This document shows, piece after piece, positions 1 through 10,826 of a DNA stretch of 64,000 nt. The translations under genes were made by a program, and so were the position numbers. The notes beneath the pieces are model-generated. The model was given only the letters and a program-made list of their open reading frames with translations. It was not told where the DNA came from and made no database searches. The stretch is from the NCBI GenBank assembly GCA_029204225.1, contig CM055098.1, positions 22,387,367 to 22,451,366 of the forward strand, written 5' to 3'. This stretch comes from Diphasiastrum complanatum. Taxonomy: Eukaryota > Streptophyta > Lycopodiopsida > Lycopodiales > Lycopodiaceae. The first letter of the stretch is position 1. The number at the start of each line of letters is the position of its first letter.

Positions 1-452
1 ACATAGATGTTTCAGTACCATACCAGCTAGAGAGAATCTTAGGTACCACTACAATTTGCTACCTAAAGTAGATTAGAGGTCTGTATGATGGACCTCGAAT
101 TTATATAGTCTTTTGGCGATGTTTGTCAAGTGATCTGAGCTGGGGGAACTATGAGCCATTATTTCTATTCTTCTAAGATATATCATTACCTATATCCTCG
201 TGACATCTTGACCAGACTACAACATTGTGGAGATTGTAGTTACTTTGAAGTCCATGAACTCACTGTTGATAGATCTTGGTGCCTTACTGATGCTTTATCC
301 ACCCGTTATATAGAAGTGACACAACCTTTGCTAGAGATTCTATTACAATCACTAGGTTCTGCCAATAGTACAAATGTTTGAAATACCTATGGGAGAGAAT
401 TTCAATGAGTATGATTGGTGAGCAGCTAACGAGTTCCATAGGCAAGTAAGAT
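1..452 (+). repeat. Dispersed repeat, left arm of a 0.4-kb inverted pair
   Basis: This stretch reappears in reverse complement at about 33229-33650, for example the segments reading 'gagccattatttctattctt' and 'ccacaatgttgtagtc' on the other arm. The left copy has about 26 extra bases near 190-215, so the 76-codon ORF at 151-381 is not shared by the second copy and is unlikely to be a real gene. The window edge may cut the left side. The repeat family is not recognised. Confidence 0.8.
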
Positions 453-3400
453 AGGAATGCGATTGAGAATAATATATTGTATACCCTTTCATCAGTTATA
501 TCTCTAGAGGATTGGAAAGCCTCTACTAACTATGAGGGTACGGTTTGGTTGATAAAACATGTCTGGGATCACTAGTTTAGAACCGAGTTTGAAACATGTG
601 CAGCCATCCTCGTAGCAGCACAATACTGGAAGTGCTGCACCCTGTTAAGTTATTCCCTCCCCTATGTTGATCCCACGGTGAAGAATTAGCCTAAAACTTG
701 ACTTCACAAAGTGTCAACCAAACACCATGCTCTCAACAAGAGTCTGCCACACTATTGACTTGACTTGTTCACCATCCAACTTGAAACAGAAACAGACCAC
801 GCGAGACACAAGACTCACACTGAGGAAACCTCACTGCCACCATGAGATTATCATCCTTCATTTTACTAGGCTGACATCCTGTCAGAAGCTTACAAGATAA
901 ACTCATAACATTGACATCAATGAGCGACTATGGCTCAACCTGAGAAAATCTTACTACCACTAAGATTATACCATCACCAGAAAATCAACCAGTAGACATG
1001 TCAACAAGTCACAATGAGCATATAAATTACGACTTTGTTTTTCTCTAGTAGCAAATACATAACCAATCAAACACCAACTTTGATCTATGTCTAGTCACAA
1101 AAGACTCTCATGCAAGCAATTACATTCATGCAACCAACCCAAATGCTAAACATATCAACTGATGATCACTGCTTATATCCTCCTATACCAGACATCTTTG
1201 CCATAGGTAGATCCACTGCTACATCACCCATGCATCCATAGCTCCACACATTTGCCTTGAGATGTCCTCGGATGCACCATGTACCTCATAGAAATATATT
1301 CATATCCAAGTGTCCCATCCAAAACCATCCATTCCACTTTGCCTTGCCTTGCCAAGCATCCATTCATCCTTCACGCACCAAGCATACATGTCTTCCCAAG
1401 ACTCTGATGAATTTCTTACATCTCATAAGCTTTCTCTTGTAGGTTACACGCTTTGACAAGCATCCACAAAGAACATGGATCGCATATCAATTTGGACGAT
1501 TCACAAAAGAACAAGTCAACAAGCTTTGACCTATAATTCAAGTGGGCTCCCTGACCCTAGCATCCAACTCACCATCAAGGCTGATCATGGATTGCTAAGC
1601 TCCATAGCACCACACGTATCCTGCTTGTTGCTTCTTGTTGCTTCTTGTTACATCTTGTAACATGATCTATGAATCTGCTCTCATAGATCCTGAGAGGTAT
1701 GTCTCATCAACCCTGATCTTACTGAGATAAAATGGCTTCATAGAATTCCACTAGGATTCCTGAATCTCACTCCAAAAGATCTCAAACCATCCAGGTTTAA
1801 ACATCCAATGGCAAGCCTACATACCTGCAAATATAGCCAGTGCATAAAAGTTTTATTAGTAAGGTCACTTCATAGGTCTTGTTGGAGTGAGACTAACCTT
1901 TATTGATGGATTTATTGGACTCAACTTGTATGTATCTTCTAAAAAGCCAAGTATACTTACCAAGCCACTAAGATCAAATAGTGGTGTTAAGCATGTTTCA
2001 AAACTGTCTACAGATCCCCTGCTCTAGATGATTTGTGAACTGGTATAGTCTTTTACTTCTTTTGTTCTGCCTGTCAACAGAGACAGTGGGCTCTTGCTTA
2101 CGTTATTCTTTCTCGTTTAAAATCCAAAATCAAGTAGAAGGGTCAGATCTACATTGTAGTAATGTCCTGCCTGTCAGAGGACACTAAGGAAGGTCACTCT
2201 TGGACTAATGCACATGCATAAATAGCCACTCATACATGCCAAGACGTTCAACCATAAAATTAGTGTGCAGATCCATTGAACAGACAATGAAATCCTACTT
2301 TAATACTGCCAAACAAACTGGATCAGATCCTAAACTTTAAAACTATTCTACACATATATTAATCCACACAACTGAAACAAGAAACTAATCTAACAGCATT
2401 TTAGAAGTCCAAGAATCAAAAAACACTCATTTCTTGATTCTTGGACATCCCAAGAACATCAAATACTAGAATGTCAAGAATTTGCATGATTTACAGCACA
2501 TTTCTAGCCTCTATAGTTTACCTGAATGCTAATTCCTATGTTAATCCACAAGCAAGAAAAGAAATCTAATCCACAACTAGGAAAGCAAGAAAACTAATCC
2601 ACCACTAAATCCACAACCACACACAAGGGATGGAAGGGCATGATCATAAGAGAATCACTCAAGAAAACAATCATGATCAAGGAGCTCAAAGGATGCACCA
2701 AACTCGTGGAGGCTCTTCTCATTTGGACATGGAGATGCATTACACAAAAAGCTCTCTTCTACAAAGAGGGAGTCTCTTAAATAAGCAAGAGAGCTCCTTA
2801 GGTGGCATCCTAGTGGCATTTCCACATTTCACAAATTACAAGTGGAATAATGCTCTCCACTAGAGGTCACCATCAAAAGGTGGCTCACTCTACTTTCTTT
2901 AAGAGGGGTCTACTTGCATTTATTACTTTGCCTAGAAATACTAGTTCCTACATGGTCATTCCATCTTTCGGGATTCACCATGAGGCTACACAGTTTCTAC
3001 TCGACAGTATTAACTAGTATTCCTCGGCTCTCATACTTGGCTCTCAATCTTTGTTCATCTCGACTTCTCAGAGACCTCCTCGATCTAAGGTGAGAGGTGC
3101 TCGTGGGTAGCTCTGGTCGAGTATCTTGGGGATTCGTCAGAATCAGCCAACAAAAACATTATTGAAACTTTGTATAACTCGGTTCAAACTTGTGTTTTGA
3201 AACCAACCAAGATCTTGAAGATGGACTAGTAAAACTTGCTTGGTTTATGGAATCATGTGGTGCTGCTTTAGTATCATGAATGAGCTCACTTATTCATGGA
3301 TTTCCAAGGCTTGATGGTTTCTTGTGGCAAGATGGAGATAGAGGCTCATTCATGGAGTGTCATGGTGGATACATGGCAACAAAGGACAAAGGAGGAGGAA

Positions 3401-3519
3401 ACATGCAAGAAAAAGTTGATCACTCACATTTATTGTTGGTTTGCTATATTTTTCCAGATCAGAGTTAGAAGCATGGAGGAATCATCTTATTTACATTCTA
3501 TTTGATTCTTCATGTACTA
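453..3519. other. Gene-free region
   Basis: Only short unconvincing ORFs (61-77 codons) are present and none has a recognisable motif. The sequence is AT-rich and unique-looking. One perfect hairpin lies at 2408-2445. The right end (about 3300-3524) is the left flank of the composite retrotransposon insertion; before that insertion it was contiguous with 21022 onward. Confidence 0.6.
2408..2445. repeat. Perfect 12-bp hairpin
   Basis: TCCAAGAATCAA at 2408-2419 pairs with TTGATTCTTGGA at 2434-2445 across a 14-nt loop. It lies alone in a gene-free stretch. No function is evident; a stem this short is not by itself evidence for a miRNA precursor. Confidence 0.6.
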
Positions 3520-3524
3520 GTTAC
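3520..3524. repeat. Left target-site duplication GTTAC
   Basis: GTTAC immediately precedes the TG of the first LTR and recurs at 21017-21021 immediately after the CA of the third LTR. It does not recur after the middle LTR (ACTGC there). This defines 3525-21016 as one insertion. Confidence 0.9.
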
Positions 3525-3603
3525 TGTGAAAATTGTCAACATTTCCTAGCTAGTTTGAGGCCTAAATTGGCTAAAATTGTAAATAGTTTTGGTTCTGGAG
3601 TTT

Positions 3604-3613
3604 CACACGTGTG
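3604..3613. promoter_or_regulatory. G-box palindrome in LTR
   Basis: CACACGTGTG contains CACGTG, the core bound by plant bZIP and bHLH factors (family knowledge). It sits within the longer palindrome TTCACACGTGTGAA, about 80 bp into the LTR and about 190 bp upstream of the TATA-like site. The same core occurs in the other LTR types of this window. Regulation is inferred, not shown. Confidence 0.5.
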
Positions 3614-3802
3614 AACCAGGCCACAATGTTTTTATTTACTGTATTTTTTCAGTATGATGAAGTGTCAAACTTCATACCCTTCAAAATGAGACCATTTTGA
3701 TGTATTTTGGTCATATAAGCCATTTTTAGCTATTTTTCCTATATAGGGAATATCTAGGGTCAAGTACCTTCTAGAGAGAGGAGAGAGAGTCATCTTCCTC
3801 AT

Positions 3803-3812
3803 CCATAAATAG
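3803..3812 (+). promoter_or_regulatory. Candidate TATA box of the copia LTR
   Basis: CCATAAATAG follows a GAGAGAGGAGAGAGAG tract and lies about 375 bp before the LTR end, a plausible U3/R position. A second TATA-like string, CTATATAG, lies near 3739-3746; I cannot tell which is used. Confidence 0.4.
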
Positions 3813-4179
3813 TAGGGAAGTCGTGGAGAACAGGTTGGAGAAACCTTTTGTATGCTTCATTGAGATCAATAGATCATTGTCATTGTTTCTTCCTCCATTG
3901 AGAGCATTGTTGTGTGTATTGTCTTCAAGCTATTGTGTATGATCTTAGGTGCTTTCCAAAAGTGGTAGGCTGATGTATTATGGACTGTATAATGCTATTT
4001 TGGGCCGCACTTGATGTTTATGGAAGTTTCCATTTGTGATAAATGCTTTTTGATCAAGTTCTTTGCATTCTAGGTAGCATAGAATGTGTTGCCAATTCCT
4101 AGCTTATGTAGTTTGGAGTGCAAGCATTCAAGCCAATGATCTTGGAGTTTAGATCCACTTAGGATCTGTATTTTTCACA

Positions 4180-4191
4180 TGGTATCAGAGC
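4180..4191 (+). other. Primer-binding site (initiator-Met tRNA)
   Basis: TGGTATCAGAGC follows the LTR's terminal CA with no gap. It is the standard plant copia/gypsy primer site complementary to the 3' end of tRNA-iMet. Confidence 0.93.
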
Positions 4192-5340
4192 TGGTTGGCT
4201 TCTATTTACAGTAAGTATTCCATTTTTGGTGATATTTGGATGTTTGATCAAGTTCTAGCATAATTTTGCATTGCTTTGTTGATCAAATCTTACTAACCTT
4301 TGTTTTGTGAGTTGAACTTGTGGATCAAAAGCATATTTCAGGTCTATTGAAGATCAGAGGCTGAAAAGAAACTATTTTGGATCAGATCATAACACCTAAT
4401 CATTTGTGATTGTGAGGCTTGTGCATATTCAATACTAACAATGTTCTTTTCAATCCTATTGTTGACAATCTCCATTCTTGGATGAACACTCTCCTTAAGT
4501 GGATGAAACTTCTCCTTAAGTGGATGACAAATGCTCTTTTGAGTGAGTTGTAATTCTCCTAAAGGCTGAGCAAAGCTCCCATTTGGATGAAAGATCCCCT
4601 TTTTTGGGTGAACATATTGTAAGCTCCATTGTGAAGAGCATATTGTAAAGATTGTCATCAATTTTGGCATAATTTTTGGTGTACTTTGTTGAGCATGTAA
4701 GTAACTCTCCTTATGTAATTTGATTGGAGCATTTGCTGGAAGGTGTTAACCATTATGCAAGTGTGTTTTCAGGTTCTTAACAGGTTGAGGAACATTCTCA
4801 TGTGAAGTGATCTTAGATCTACATCTAAACACCAAGATTTGACAAGATAGTGAAGCTAGTCTTGTGATTCACTAAGTGTGCTCATTCATTCACCTCTAAA
4901 TCTTGTATTTATCACTTGCTGGAGTTTATAAACTTTTAGAAGTGTGGTTTACATGTGGTTTTACAGGTTGAATCAATATCTTAGTGTGTTGATCAAGTTT
5001 GTTCATTACTAGGTAATCTTGGCATCCTAGTTTTGGGTATTTTCTAAGAATGCAAGTAACTCTTCACACCATAACTTGATTTGGTCACTTGCTGGAAAGT
5101 TTGAGAGCTTAAGCAAGAGTGTGTTCAGGTTGGTTTGATTTTGTAATCCATTCTTAGTGTGTGCAAAGTGTTGCATGTGTTTCAATCTTCCTTTCTATGC
5201 TTGGAAACCATCTAGGTTCAAGATAGAAGTGTTTTAGGGTCCTAAATCTTCATAGATCTCTTTATCTATCATTTGTTGAGAGAAAAGTGAGTGCTAAGTG
5301 CTTTAGGACAAAACCTAAAAGTTGAAGAAACATTAGAATC
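4192..5340 (+). other. Long untranslated leader of the copia element
   Basis: A 1.15-kb stretch between PBS and gag start without a convincing ORF. It holds a predicted intron (4211-4341) and a thrice-reiterated module around 4690-4800, 4905-4980 and 5055-5145. Each module contains 'TTGCTGGA' followed by a T-rich CAGGTT. It is not present in the truncated downstream copy. Confidence 0.7.
4211..4341 (+). other. Predicted leader intron
   Basis: GTAAGT donor at 4211-4216, a perfect branch-point string TACTAAC at 4291-4297, and the acceptor ATTTCAG ending at 4341 give a 131-nt candidate intron starting 20 nt after the PBS. The spacing from branch A to AG is about 45 nt. Splicing would remove only leader sequence. 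No transcript evidence is available here. Confidence 0.45.
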
Positions 5341-8300
5341 ATGGCTTCCAATGGTGGGATCATGCTAGAGTCTAGTGAAAGGTTGAGTTCATCAAACTAC
5401 TCTACTTGGAAAGTGAGGATGGAGTCCTTACTTGAGTTGAATGAACTCATGGACATAGTTGCAGAAATTGAAGAGAGACCTCTCACACTTCAAGAGCAAC
5501 AAAGGTTTGATAAGAAGGCCAAAAGGGCTCTTCATATCATTAAAATGAATGTTACAAATGAACTTCTCAAGGAAGTTGGAAAGTGTCAAAGTGCAAGTGA
5601 GGCATGGAATGCCTTAAAGAAGCTCTTTGAATCAAAGTCCACATCTAGGGTATTGACCCTAAGGAGACAAATATTTTCTAGTAGGCAAAGAGAGGGTGAA
5701 AGTGCTCATGCATTTATCTTGAGAGTTAAGTCCCTAAGTGATGATTTAGCATGCATTGATGAGAACATAAAAGATGGTGAAATAGTCCAAGTTATGTTGA
5801 ATGGTTTGCTAGATGAACATGCTAACCTTGTGCAAAGTTTTGCCATTCAAAGAGTCTTGCCAAGTGTGGTTGACTTGCAAGAAATCTTATTGGCTGAAGA
5901 ACATAGGTTGCAATCAAAGCTTGATGGTGCATCCTTGCAAGGTGGAGGTGAAGAGGCTTTCTTCACAAAAGGCAAATTCAAGGGCAAAGGTAAAGGCAAA
6001 GGGAAATGGTCCAAAGGTGGTAACTTTGATCATGATGATCACTCTTCCTCTTCCTCTTCTACTAAGAACAATAAGTCAAAGTTCAAGTGCTTTTATTGTG
6101 GGATAAAAGGTCATTTTGCAAATGAATGTTATAAGAAGAAAAGAGAGCAAGGAGAGAGGCAAGGAAATCTTACAATAGATGAGGAAGAACATAACACATG
6201 TGAATCACTTGTTATGACTTCAAGTTTGTTAGCCAACATAGATGATAATGATCCTTGGTGGATTGATAGTGGAGCCTCATCTCACATGACAAGACATAAG
6301 GAGTACTTTACATCCTTATTGTCTTATGAGGGAGAAGGTAACATCATCTACACTGCAAATGATGGTCAATGTGACATCAAAGGCATAGGCACTATTCCTA
6401 TTTCCCTTTCAACAAATAGGAAAGCAAATCTTGAAAATGTTTTGTACATTCCTTCAATCACTAAGAATTTGCTTAGTGTAAGTCAAATGATTGACAAAGG
6501 ACTTGATGTGGAGTTCATTGGAGATGCATGTTTGATAAGTAAATGTGGATCCTTGATTGCTCAAGGTAGGAGGCATGGTAAACTTTTCAAGCTTGATGCA
6601 TGTGTGATCTCTAATCATGAAGGATGTATGGCTAGGGAGCAATTGACAAACCAAGAAGTTTGGCACAAGAGGTTGGGCCATCCCAACTTCAAATCTTTGG
6701 AGGTAATGGCAAAGAAAGAGCTTGTTCTTGGTCTCCCTAAAAGTCTTGTTGCAAACAATAGTGTTTGTGAACATTGTGCCTTGTCCAAATCTCATAGACT
6801 TGCTTATTCTAGATCTACTTCTAGATCTAAAGAAGCTTTTCAACTTGTGCATTCTGATATTCATTCTTCTAGTACAACTAGCAATGGTGGGGCAAAGATG
6901 TATGCAACTTTCATTGATGACTTTAGTAGGTATACTTGGATCTATCTTCTTAAAAGTAAGGATGAAGTGTTTGCTGCATTTGTCAAGTTCAAGAATGAAA
7001 TGGAAAACCAATTCAATACAAAGATCAAATGCTTAAGATCTGATAATGGAGGGGAATACACCTCAAATAGGTTCAAAGACTTTTGTATAGCACATGGGAT
7101 TAAGAGGGAGATGTCTAGTCCTAGGACTCCACAACAGAATGGAGTGGCCGAGAGGAAGAATAGAACCCTTTGTGAATGTGCCAAGGCAATGAGACTACAT
7201 GCTAATCTTGCTAAGTCTTTTTGGGGGGAAGCTTTAGCATGTGCTAACTATCTATGTAATAGATGGACAAGTGCTTCCTTGGATGGTAAAACTCCTCATG
7301 AGGTTCTTTATGGTAGAAGGCCGAGTGTCAAGCATTGTAGGATCTTTGGATGTACATGTTTTGTCAATATCACACTTGATGATAGAACTAAAGAAGATCC
7401 TTCATCAAAGAAGGGTGTGTTTGTTGGCTATAGTGAAGTAAGCAAGGCTTACAAAGTGTACATTCCTTCTACAAAGAAAGTTGTCATAAGTAGGGATGTC
7501 ATCTTTCATGAAGAGAATGTTTCCAATGTTGTTGATGTTGATGTTGATGTGCCTACTAATCATCATGATGTGCAAGATGTCTTGGATGAAGATGGAGATG
7601 CCACTCCAAAGCAAACTTCAAGGAAGACTCAAAGGCAAAGGGCTAAGCCATCAAGGCTAACCTATGATGAAAAAGGAAAGCAAGTGGTGGACAACTCTAA
7701 CTTTGCTCTTACCTCTTTTGATGAACCAACTTGTGTAGGTGAAGCAATTCAAAAGAAGGAATGGATCCAAGCCATGGATCATGAGCATCAAGCACTCATC
7801 AAAAGCAACACATGGAGGTTGGTAAAGCTTCCAAAGGACAAGAAGGCAATTGGTTGTAAGTGGATCTTCAAGATCAAGACAAATCAAGATGGATCAATCA
7901 ACAAGTACAAGGCAAGGTTGGTGGCAAAGGGGTATGCTCAAGAATATGGTATTGACTATGATGAGACCTTTGCACCCGTGGCAAAGATGGTAACTATTCG
8001 AATCCTAATCTCTCTTGCAACTCTTTATGATTGGGATATGTGGCAAATGGATGTTACTAATGCCTTCTTGAATGGTGATCTTGAAGAAGATATTTACATG
8101 GAGCAACCCGAGGGCTATGTTTCACATGATGAGCCTAATCATGTGTGCTATCTCCAAAAGAGTTTGTATGGGCTAAAGCAAGCACCAAGGAGTTGGTATG
8201 CTAAGCTCAATTCCTTCTTACTTTCTCAAAACTTTGTTATGAGTGAGTATGATCATTCTCTCTACTTTAGATTGAATGAAAATGATATCACTTTACTTTT

Positions 8301-9291
8301 GATCTATGTTGATGACATTATCTTAAGTGGTGGTAACAATCTAGATATAGATGAAATCAAGATGGCACTCAAAAGAGAGTTTGAAATTCAAGATCTTGGT
8401 AAACTTCATTATATCTTAGGAATAGAGATTATTAGAACTTCTAAATCTACATTCATATGTCAAGAAAAGTATGTTAACTCTATTCTAAAAAGGTTTCATA
8501 TGGAAGATTGTAAAGTTGTTTCTACTCCTATGGAATCAAATGTAAAGCTAACTACAAGAAGTAATGAAAGATCCTTCAAGGACATTACTCTCTATAGAAA
8601 GCTAATAGGATCTCTTATATGGTTAACCATCACAAGACCTGATCTAAGCTTTGTGGTTGGTAAACTAAGTCAATTTATGCAAGATCCTAGTGAGGCTCAT
8701 TGGAAGCTAGGAAAGAGAGTACTTAGATACATCTCGGGATCTAGAGATTTTGGCATCTTGTATGGAGGTACTACACCTAACCTTTGTGGATTTTCAGATT
8801 CAGATTTTGCAGGTGATCAAATGGATAGGAAGTCAACAAGTGCCTTTGCAATCTATCTTGGAGATGGAGTGGTCTCATGGCTATCAAAGAAGCAACCAAC
8901 TATCTCTCTATCTTCCACCGAAGCCGAGTACAAGGCATTAACAACATGCACCAAGGAGATTCTTTGGATCAAGAGGATGTTATTGGATCTTCACTTGCTG
9001 GAACCAGAGAAGACTCCAATCATACTTTGTGATAACCTTTCAGCCCAAAGCTTGGCAAGCAATCCTGTTTTTCATGCAAGGAGCAAGCACATTGAGATTG
9101 CTCACCATTTTGTGAGAGATCAAGTCATTGCCAAAGAGGTGGAGCTTCAACATGTCTCTTCAAAGGAGTGTGTGGCTGATATCTTCACCAAACCATTGGG
9201 AAAGGACCTATATTTAATGCATAGATCTAATCTTGGAATGTGCTCAAAGACTATGTTGAAACTAGCATCCAATGTTGAAGAGGGAGTGTGA
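5341..9291 (+). CDS. Ty1/copia gag-pol polyprotein, intact (1316 aa)
   Basis: Single uninterrupted polyprotein. Gag of the UBN2 type occupies about residues 1-200, followed by a basic GKGKGKGK tract and a CCHC zinc knuckle (CFYCGIKGHFANEC, 250-263). The aspartic protease motif DSGA is at 309-312. GAG-pre-integrase with WHKRLGHPN lies near 440. The integrase catalytic triad D506, D568, E604 has the expected DD35E spacing. Reverse transcriptase carries YVDD at 989-992, and RNase H begins at SDSDFAG near 1153. The stop codon lies 5 bp inside the next LTR. The ATG at 5341 matches gag starts of the family. Length is normal for an autonomous copia element, so the protein set is potentially functional. 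It makes virus-like particles and integrates cDNA (family knowledge). Confidence 0.95.
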   Translation: MASNGGIMLESSERLSSSNYSTWKVRMESLLELNELMDIVAEIEERPLTLQEQQRFDKKAKRALHIIKMNVTNELLKEVGKCQSASEAWNALKKLFESKSTSRVLTLRRQIFSSRQREGESAHAFILRVKSLSDDLACIDENIKDGEIVQVMLNGLLDEHANLVQSFAIQRVLPSVVDLQEILLAEEHRLQSKLDGASLQGGGEEAFFTKGKFKGKGKGKGKWSKGGNFDHDDHSSSSSSTKNNKSKFKCFYCGIKGHFANECYKKKREQGERQGNLTIDEEEHNTCESLVMTSSLLANIDDNDPWWIDSGASSHMTRHKEYFTSLLSYEGEGNIIYTANDGQCDIKGIGTIPISLSTNRKANLENVLYIPSITKNLLSVSQMIDKGLDVEFIGDACLISKCGSLIAQGRRHGKLFKLDACVISNHEGCMAREQLTNQEVWHKRLGHPNFKSLEVMAKKELVLGLPKSLVANNSVCEHCALSKSHRLAYSRSTSRSKEAFQLVHSDIHSSSTTSNGGAKMYATFIDDFSRYTWIYLLKSKDEVFAAFVKFKNEMENQFNTKIKCLRSDNGGEYTSNRFKDFCIAHGIKREMSSPRTPQQNGVAERKNRTLCECAKAMRLHANLAKSFWGEALACANYLCNRWTSASLDGKTPHEVLYGRRPSVKHCRIFGCTCFVNITLDDRTKEDPSSKKGVFVGYSEVSKAYKVYIPSTKKVVISRDVIFHEENVSNVVDVDVDVPTNHHDVQDVLDEDGDATPKQTSRKTQRQRAKPSRLTYDEKGKQVVDNSNFALTSFDEPTCVGEAIQKKEWIQAMDHEHQALIKSNTWRLVKLPKDKKAIGCKWIFKIKTNQDGSINKYKARLVAKGYAQEYGIDYDETFAPVAKMVTIRILISLATLYDWDMWQMDVTNAFLNGDLEEDIYMEQPEGYVSHDEPNHVCYLQKSLYGLKQAPRSWYAKLNSFLLSQNFVMSEYDHSLYFRLNENDITLLLIYVDDIILSGGNNLDIDEIKMALKREFEIQDLGKLHYILGIEIIRTSKSTFICQEKYVNSILKRFHMEDCKVVSTPMESNVKLTTRSNERSFKDITLYRKLIGSLIWLTITRPDLSFVVGKLSQFMQDPSEAHWKLGKRVLRYISGSRDFGILYGGTTPNLCGFSDSDFAGDQMDRKSTSAFAIYLGDGVVSWLSKKQPTISLSSTEAEYKALTTCTKEILWIKRMLLDLHLLEPEKTPIILCDNLSAQSLASNPVFHARSKHIEIAHHFVRDQVIAKEVELQHVSSKECVADIFTKPLGKDLYLMHRSNLGMCSKTMLKLASNVEEGV
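9276..9286 (+). other. Polypurine tract
   Basis: The purine run TGAAGAGGGAG abuts the TG of the middle LTR and also encodes the last residues (EEG) of the polyprotein. The same string precedes the LTRs at 20362 and 21397. It is the expected plus-strand primer for reverse transcription. Confidence 0.8.
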
Positions 9292-9941
9292 AAATTGTCA
9301 ACATTTCCTAGCTAGTTTGAGGCCTAAATTGGCTAAAATTGTAAATAGTTTTGGTTCTGGAGTTTCGCACGTGTGAACCAGGCCACAATGTTTTTATTTA
9401 CTGTATTTTTTCAGTATGATGAAGTGTCAAACTTCATACCCTTCAAAATGAGACCATTTTGATGTATTTTGGTCATATAAGCCATTTTTAGCTATTTTTC
9501 CTATATAGGAAATATCTAGGGTCAAGTACCTTCTAGAGAGAGGAGAGAGAGTCATCTTCCTCATCCATAAATAGTAGGGAAGTCGTGGAGAACAGGTTGG
9601 AGAAACCTTTTGTATGCTTCATTGAGATCAATAGATCATTGTCATTGTTTCTTCCTCCATTGAGAGCATTGTTGTGTGTATTGTCTTCAAGCTATTGTGT
9701 ATGATCTTAGGTGCTTTCCAAAAGTGGTAGGCTGATGTATTATGGACTGTATAATGCTATTTTGGGCCGCACTTGATGTTTATGGAAGTTTCCATTTGTG
9801 GTAAATGCTTTTTGATCAAGTTCTTTGCATTCTAGGTAGCATAGAATGTGTTGCCAATTCCTAGCTTATGTAGTTTGGAGTGCAAGCATTCAAGCCAATG
9901 ATCTTGGAGTTTAGATCCACTTAGGATTTGTATTTTTCACA
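9287..9941 (+). repeat. Middle copia LTR
   Basis: Same 655-bp LTR, differing from both outer LTRs at 9367 (A to G, within the palindrome), 9510 (G to A), 9801 (A to G) and 9928 (C to T). It is followed by ACTGC rather than the outer TSD GTTAC, so it was the 3' LTR of a different insertion whose right flank begins at 9942. Confidence 0.93.
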
Positions 9942-9954
9942 ACTGCTACACATT

Positions 9955-10485
9955 AACTCTCGACCGAGCCACTAGAACAAATCTTGCCATGTCTTGAGTT
10001 ACACCTCAACCAACGCTCATTGGTCAGATCTTGACCGACGAGCCTTTCAAAAAACTTTCGTCGCAACTCAATTGATGCCTTTTATTAAATCTTGACCGAA
10101 GGCTTTTTGTTAATATCTCAACCAGAGCCGACACGCTCCTTCACATCTCGATGGACGACCTCGCGTCAGATCTTGACCGATGGCTTCCGTTAAGATCTCG
10201 AACGACGCTTTGCGATAGATCTCGACCGACGCCCTCCCGTCAGATCTCGACCGATGACCTCATGTTAAGATCTTGACCGACGACTTCCATTAAGATCTCG
10301 ATCGACGCTTCGCATCCGATCTCGATCGATAACTTCCGTTACGATCTCGATCGATGCCCTCGCGTTAGATCTCGACCGACAGCTTCCGTTAAGATGTCGA
10401 CCTACGCTTTGTGTCAGATCTCGACCGACAGCTTCCGTTACGATCTCGACCGACGCCCTCGCTTCAGATCTCGATATTGTCACAG
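9955..10485. repeat. Degenerate minisatellite (ATCTCGACCGAC units)
   Basis: Around 18-20 imperfect units of about 25-35 bp share the core AGATCTCGACCGAC(G). The same core, usually as ATCTCAACCGACGG, returns at 13350-13396, 14217-14450 and 15165-15245 on the far side of the gypsy coding stretch. The minus-strand ORF across it is a by-product of the repeat. Confidence 0.8.
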
Positions 10486-10487
10486 GC

Positions 10488-10720
10488 CCAATGAGCAACC
10501 CTTGTCTTATTTGTGACGAAACATGACACTTCATGGTTGATTGTAAAGTTAAGAACCAATACCATGCGGAGTGTCCAGACTGTGTTCGCAAACACAGCTT
10601 CAAGGATTGCCCTAAACAACCTAATAGAATTCTTGCAGCATGTCATATAACATCCAAACCTGTTAGAGTTCTAACTAGAGCACAACGCCAACAACAAGAA
10701 CAATAGCAAAATAATATCAA
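10488..10720 (+). pseudogene. Ty3/gypsy gag zinc-knuckle remnant
   Basis: Translation from 10491 gives a CX2C..HX4C knuckle interrupted by a TGA stop, followed by a second cluster CPDCVRKHSFKDC (CX2CX3HX4C). Two adjacent knuckles are typical of retrotransposon nucleocapsid. The upstream gag is lost, replaced by the minisatellite. It leads in frame-broken fashion into the protease remnant at 10827. Confidence 0.6.
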
Positions 10721-10826
10721 ATCAGCTGACCCCTAGGGAAGCCACTTGACGGCTTCCACATTACCAAAAGACTACCCAGACCCAAAAGTGGAACAAAGGC
10801 AATACAATGAATTTTGAGATGAATTT

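Larger units (their letters stand above)
3525..4179 (+). repeat. Copia 5' LTR (outer)
   Basis: Begins TGTGAAAATTGTC and ends TTTTCACA, 655 bp, followed directly by the primer-binding site. It contains a CACACGTGTG palindrome at 3604-3613, a GA-rich tract near 3774-3788 and a TATA-like CCATAAATAG at 3803-3812. It appears identical to 20362-21016, which implies a recent insertion. Confidence 0.95.

Noticed and set aside
151-381. 76-codon ORF as a gene
   Set aside because: Its inverted copy near 33.3-33.5 kb has an about 26-nt indel and stops, so the frame is not conserved.
2408-2445. miRNA precursor
   Set aside because: The 12-bp stem is too short for a plant miRNA duplex.
6454-8941. Numerous plus- and minus-strand ORFs of 60-185 codons inside the copia gag-pol
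   Set aside because: Frame shadows; the same set recurs at the equivalent positions 17526-20016 of the second copy simply because the DNA is duplicated.
10265-10603. Minus-strand Arg/Asp-rich ORF
   Set aside because: Translation of the CTCGACCGAC minisatellite.
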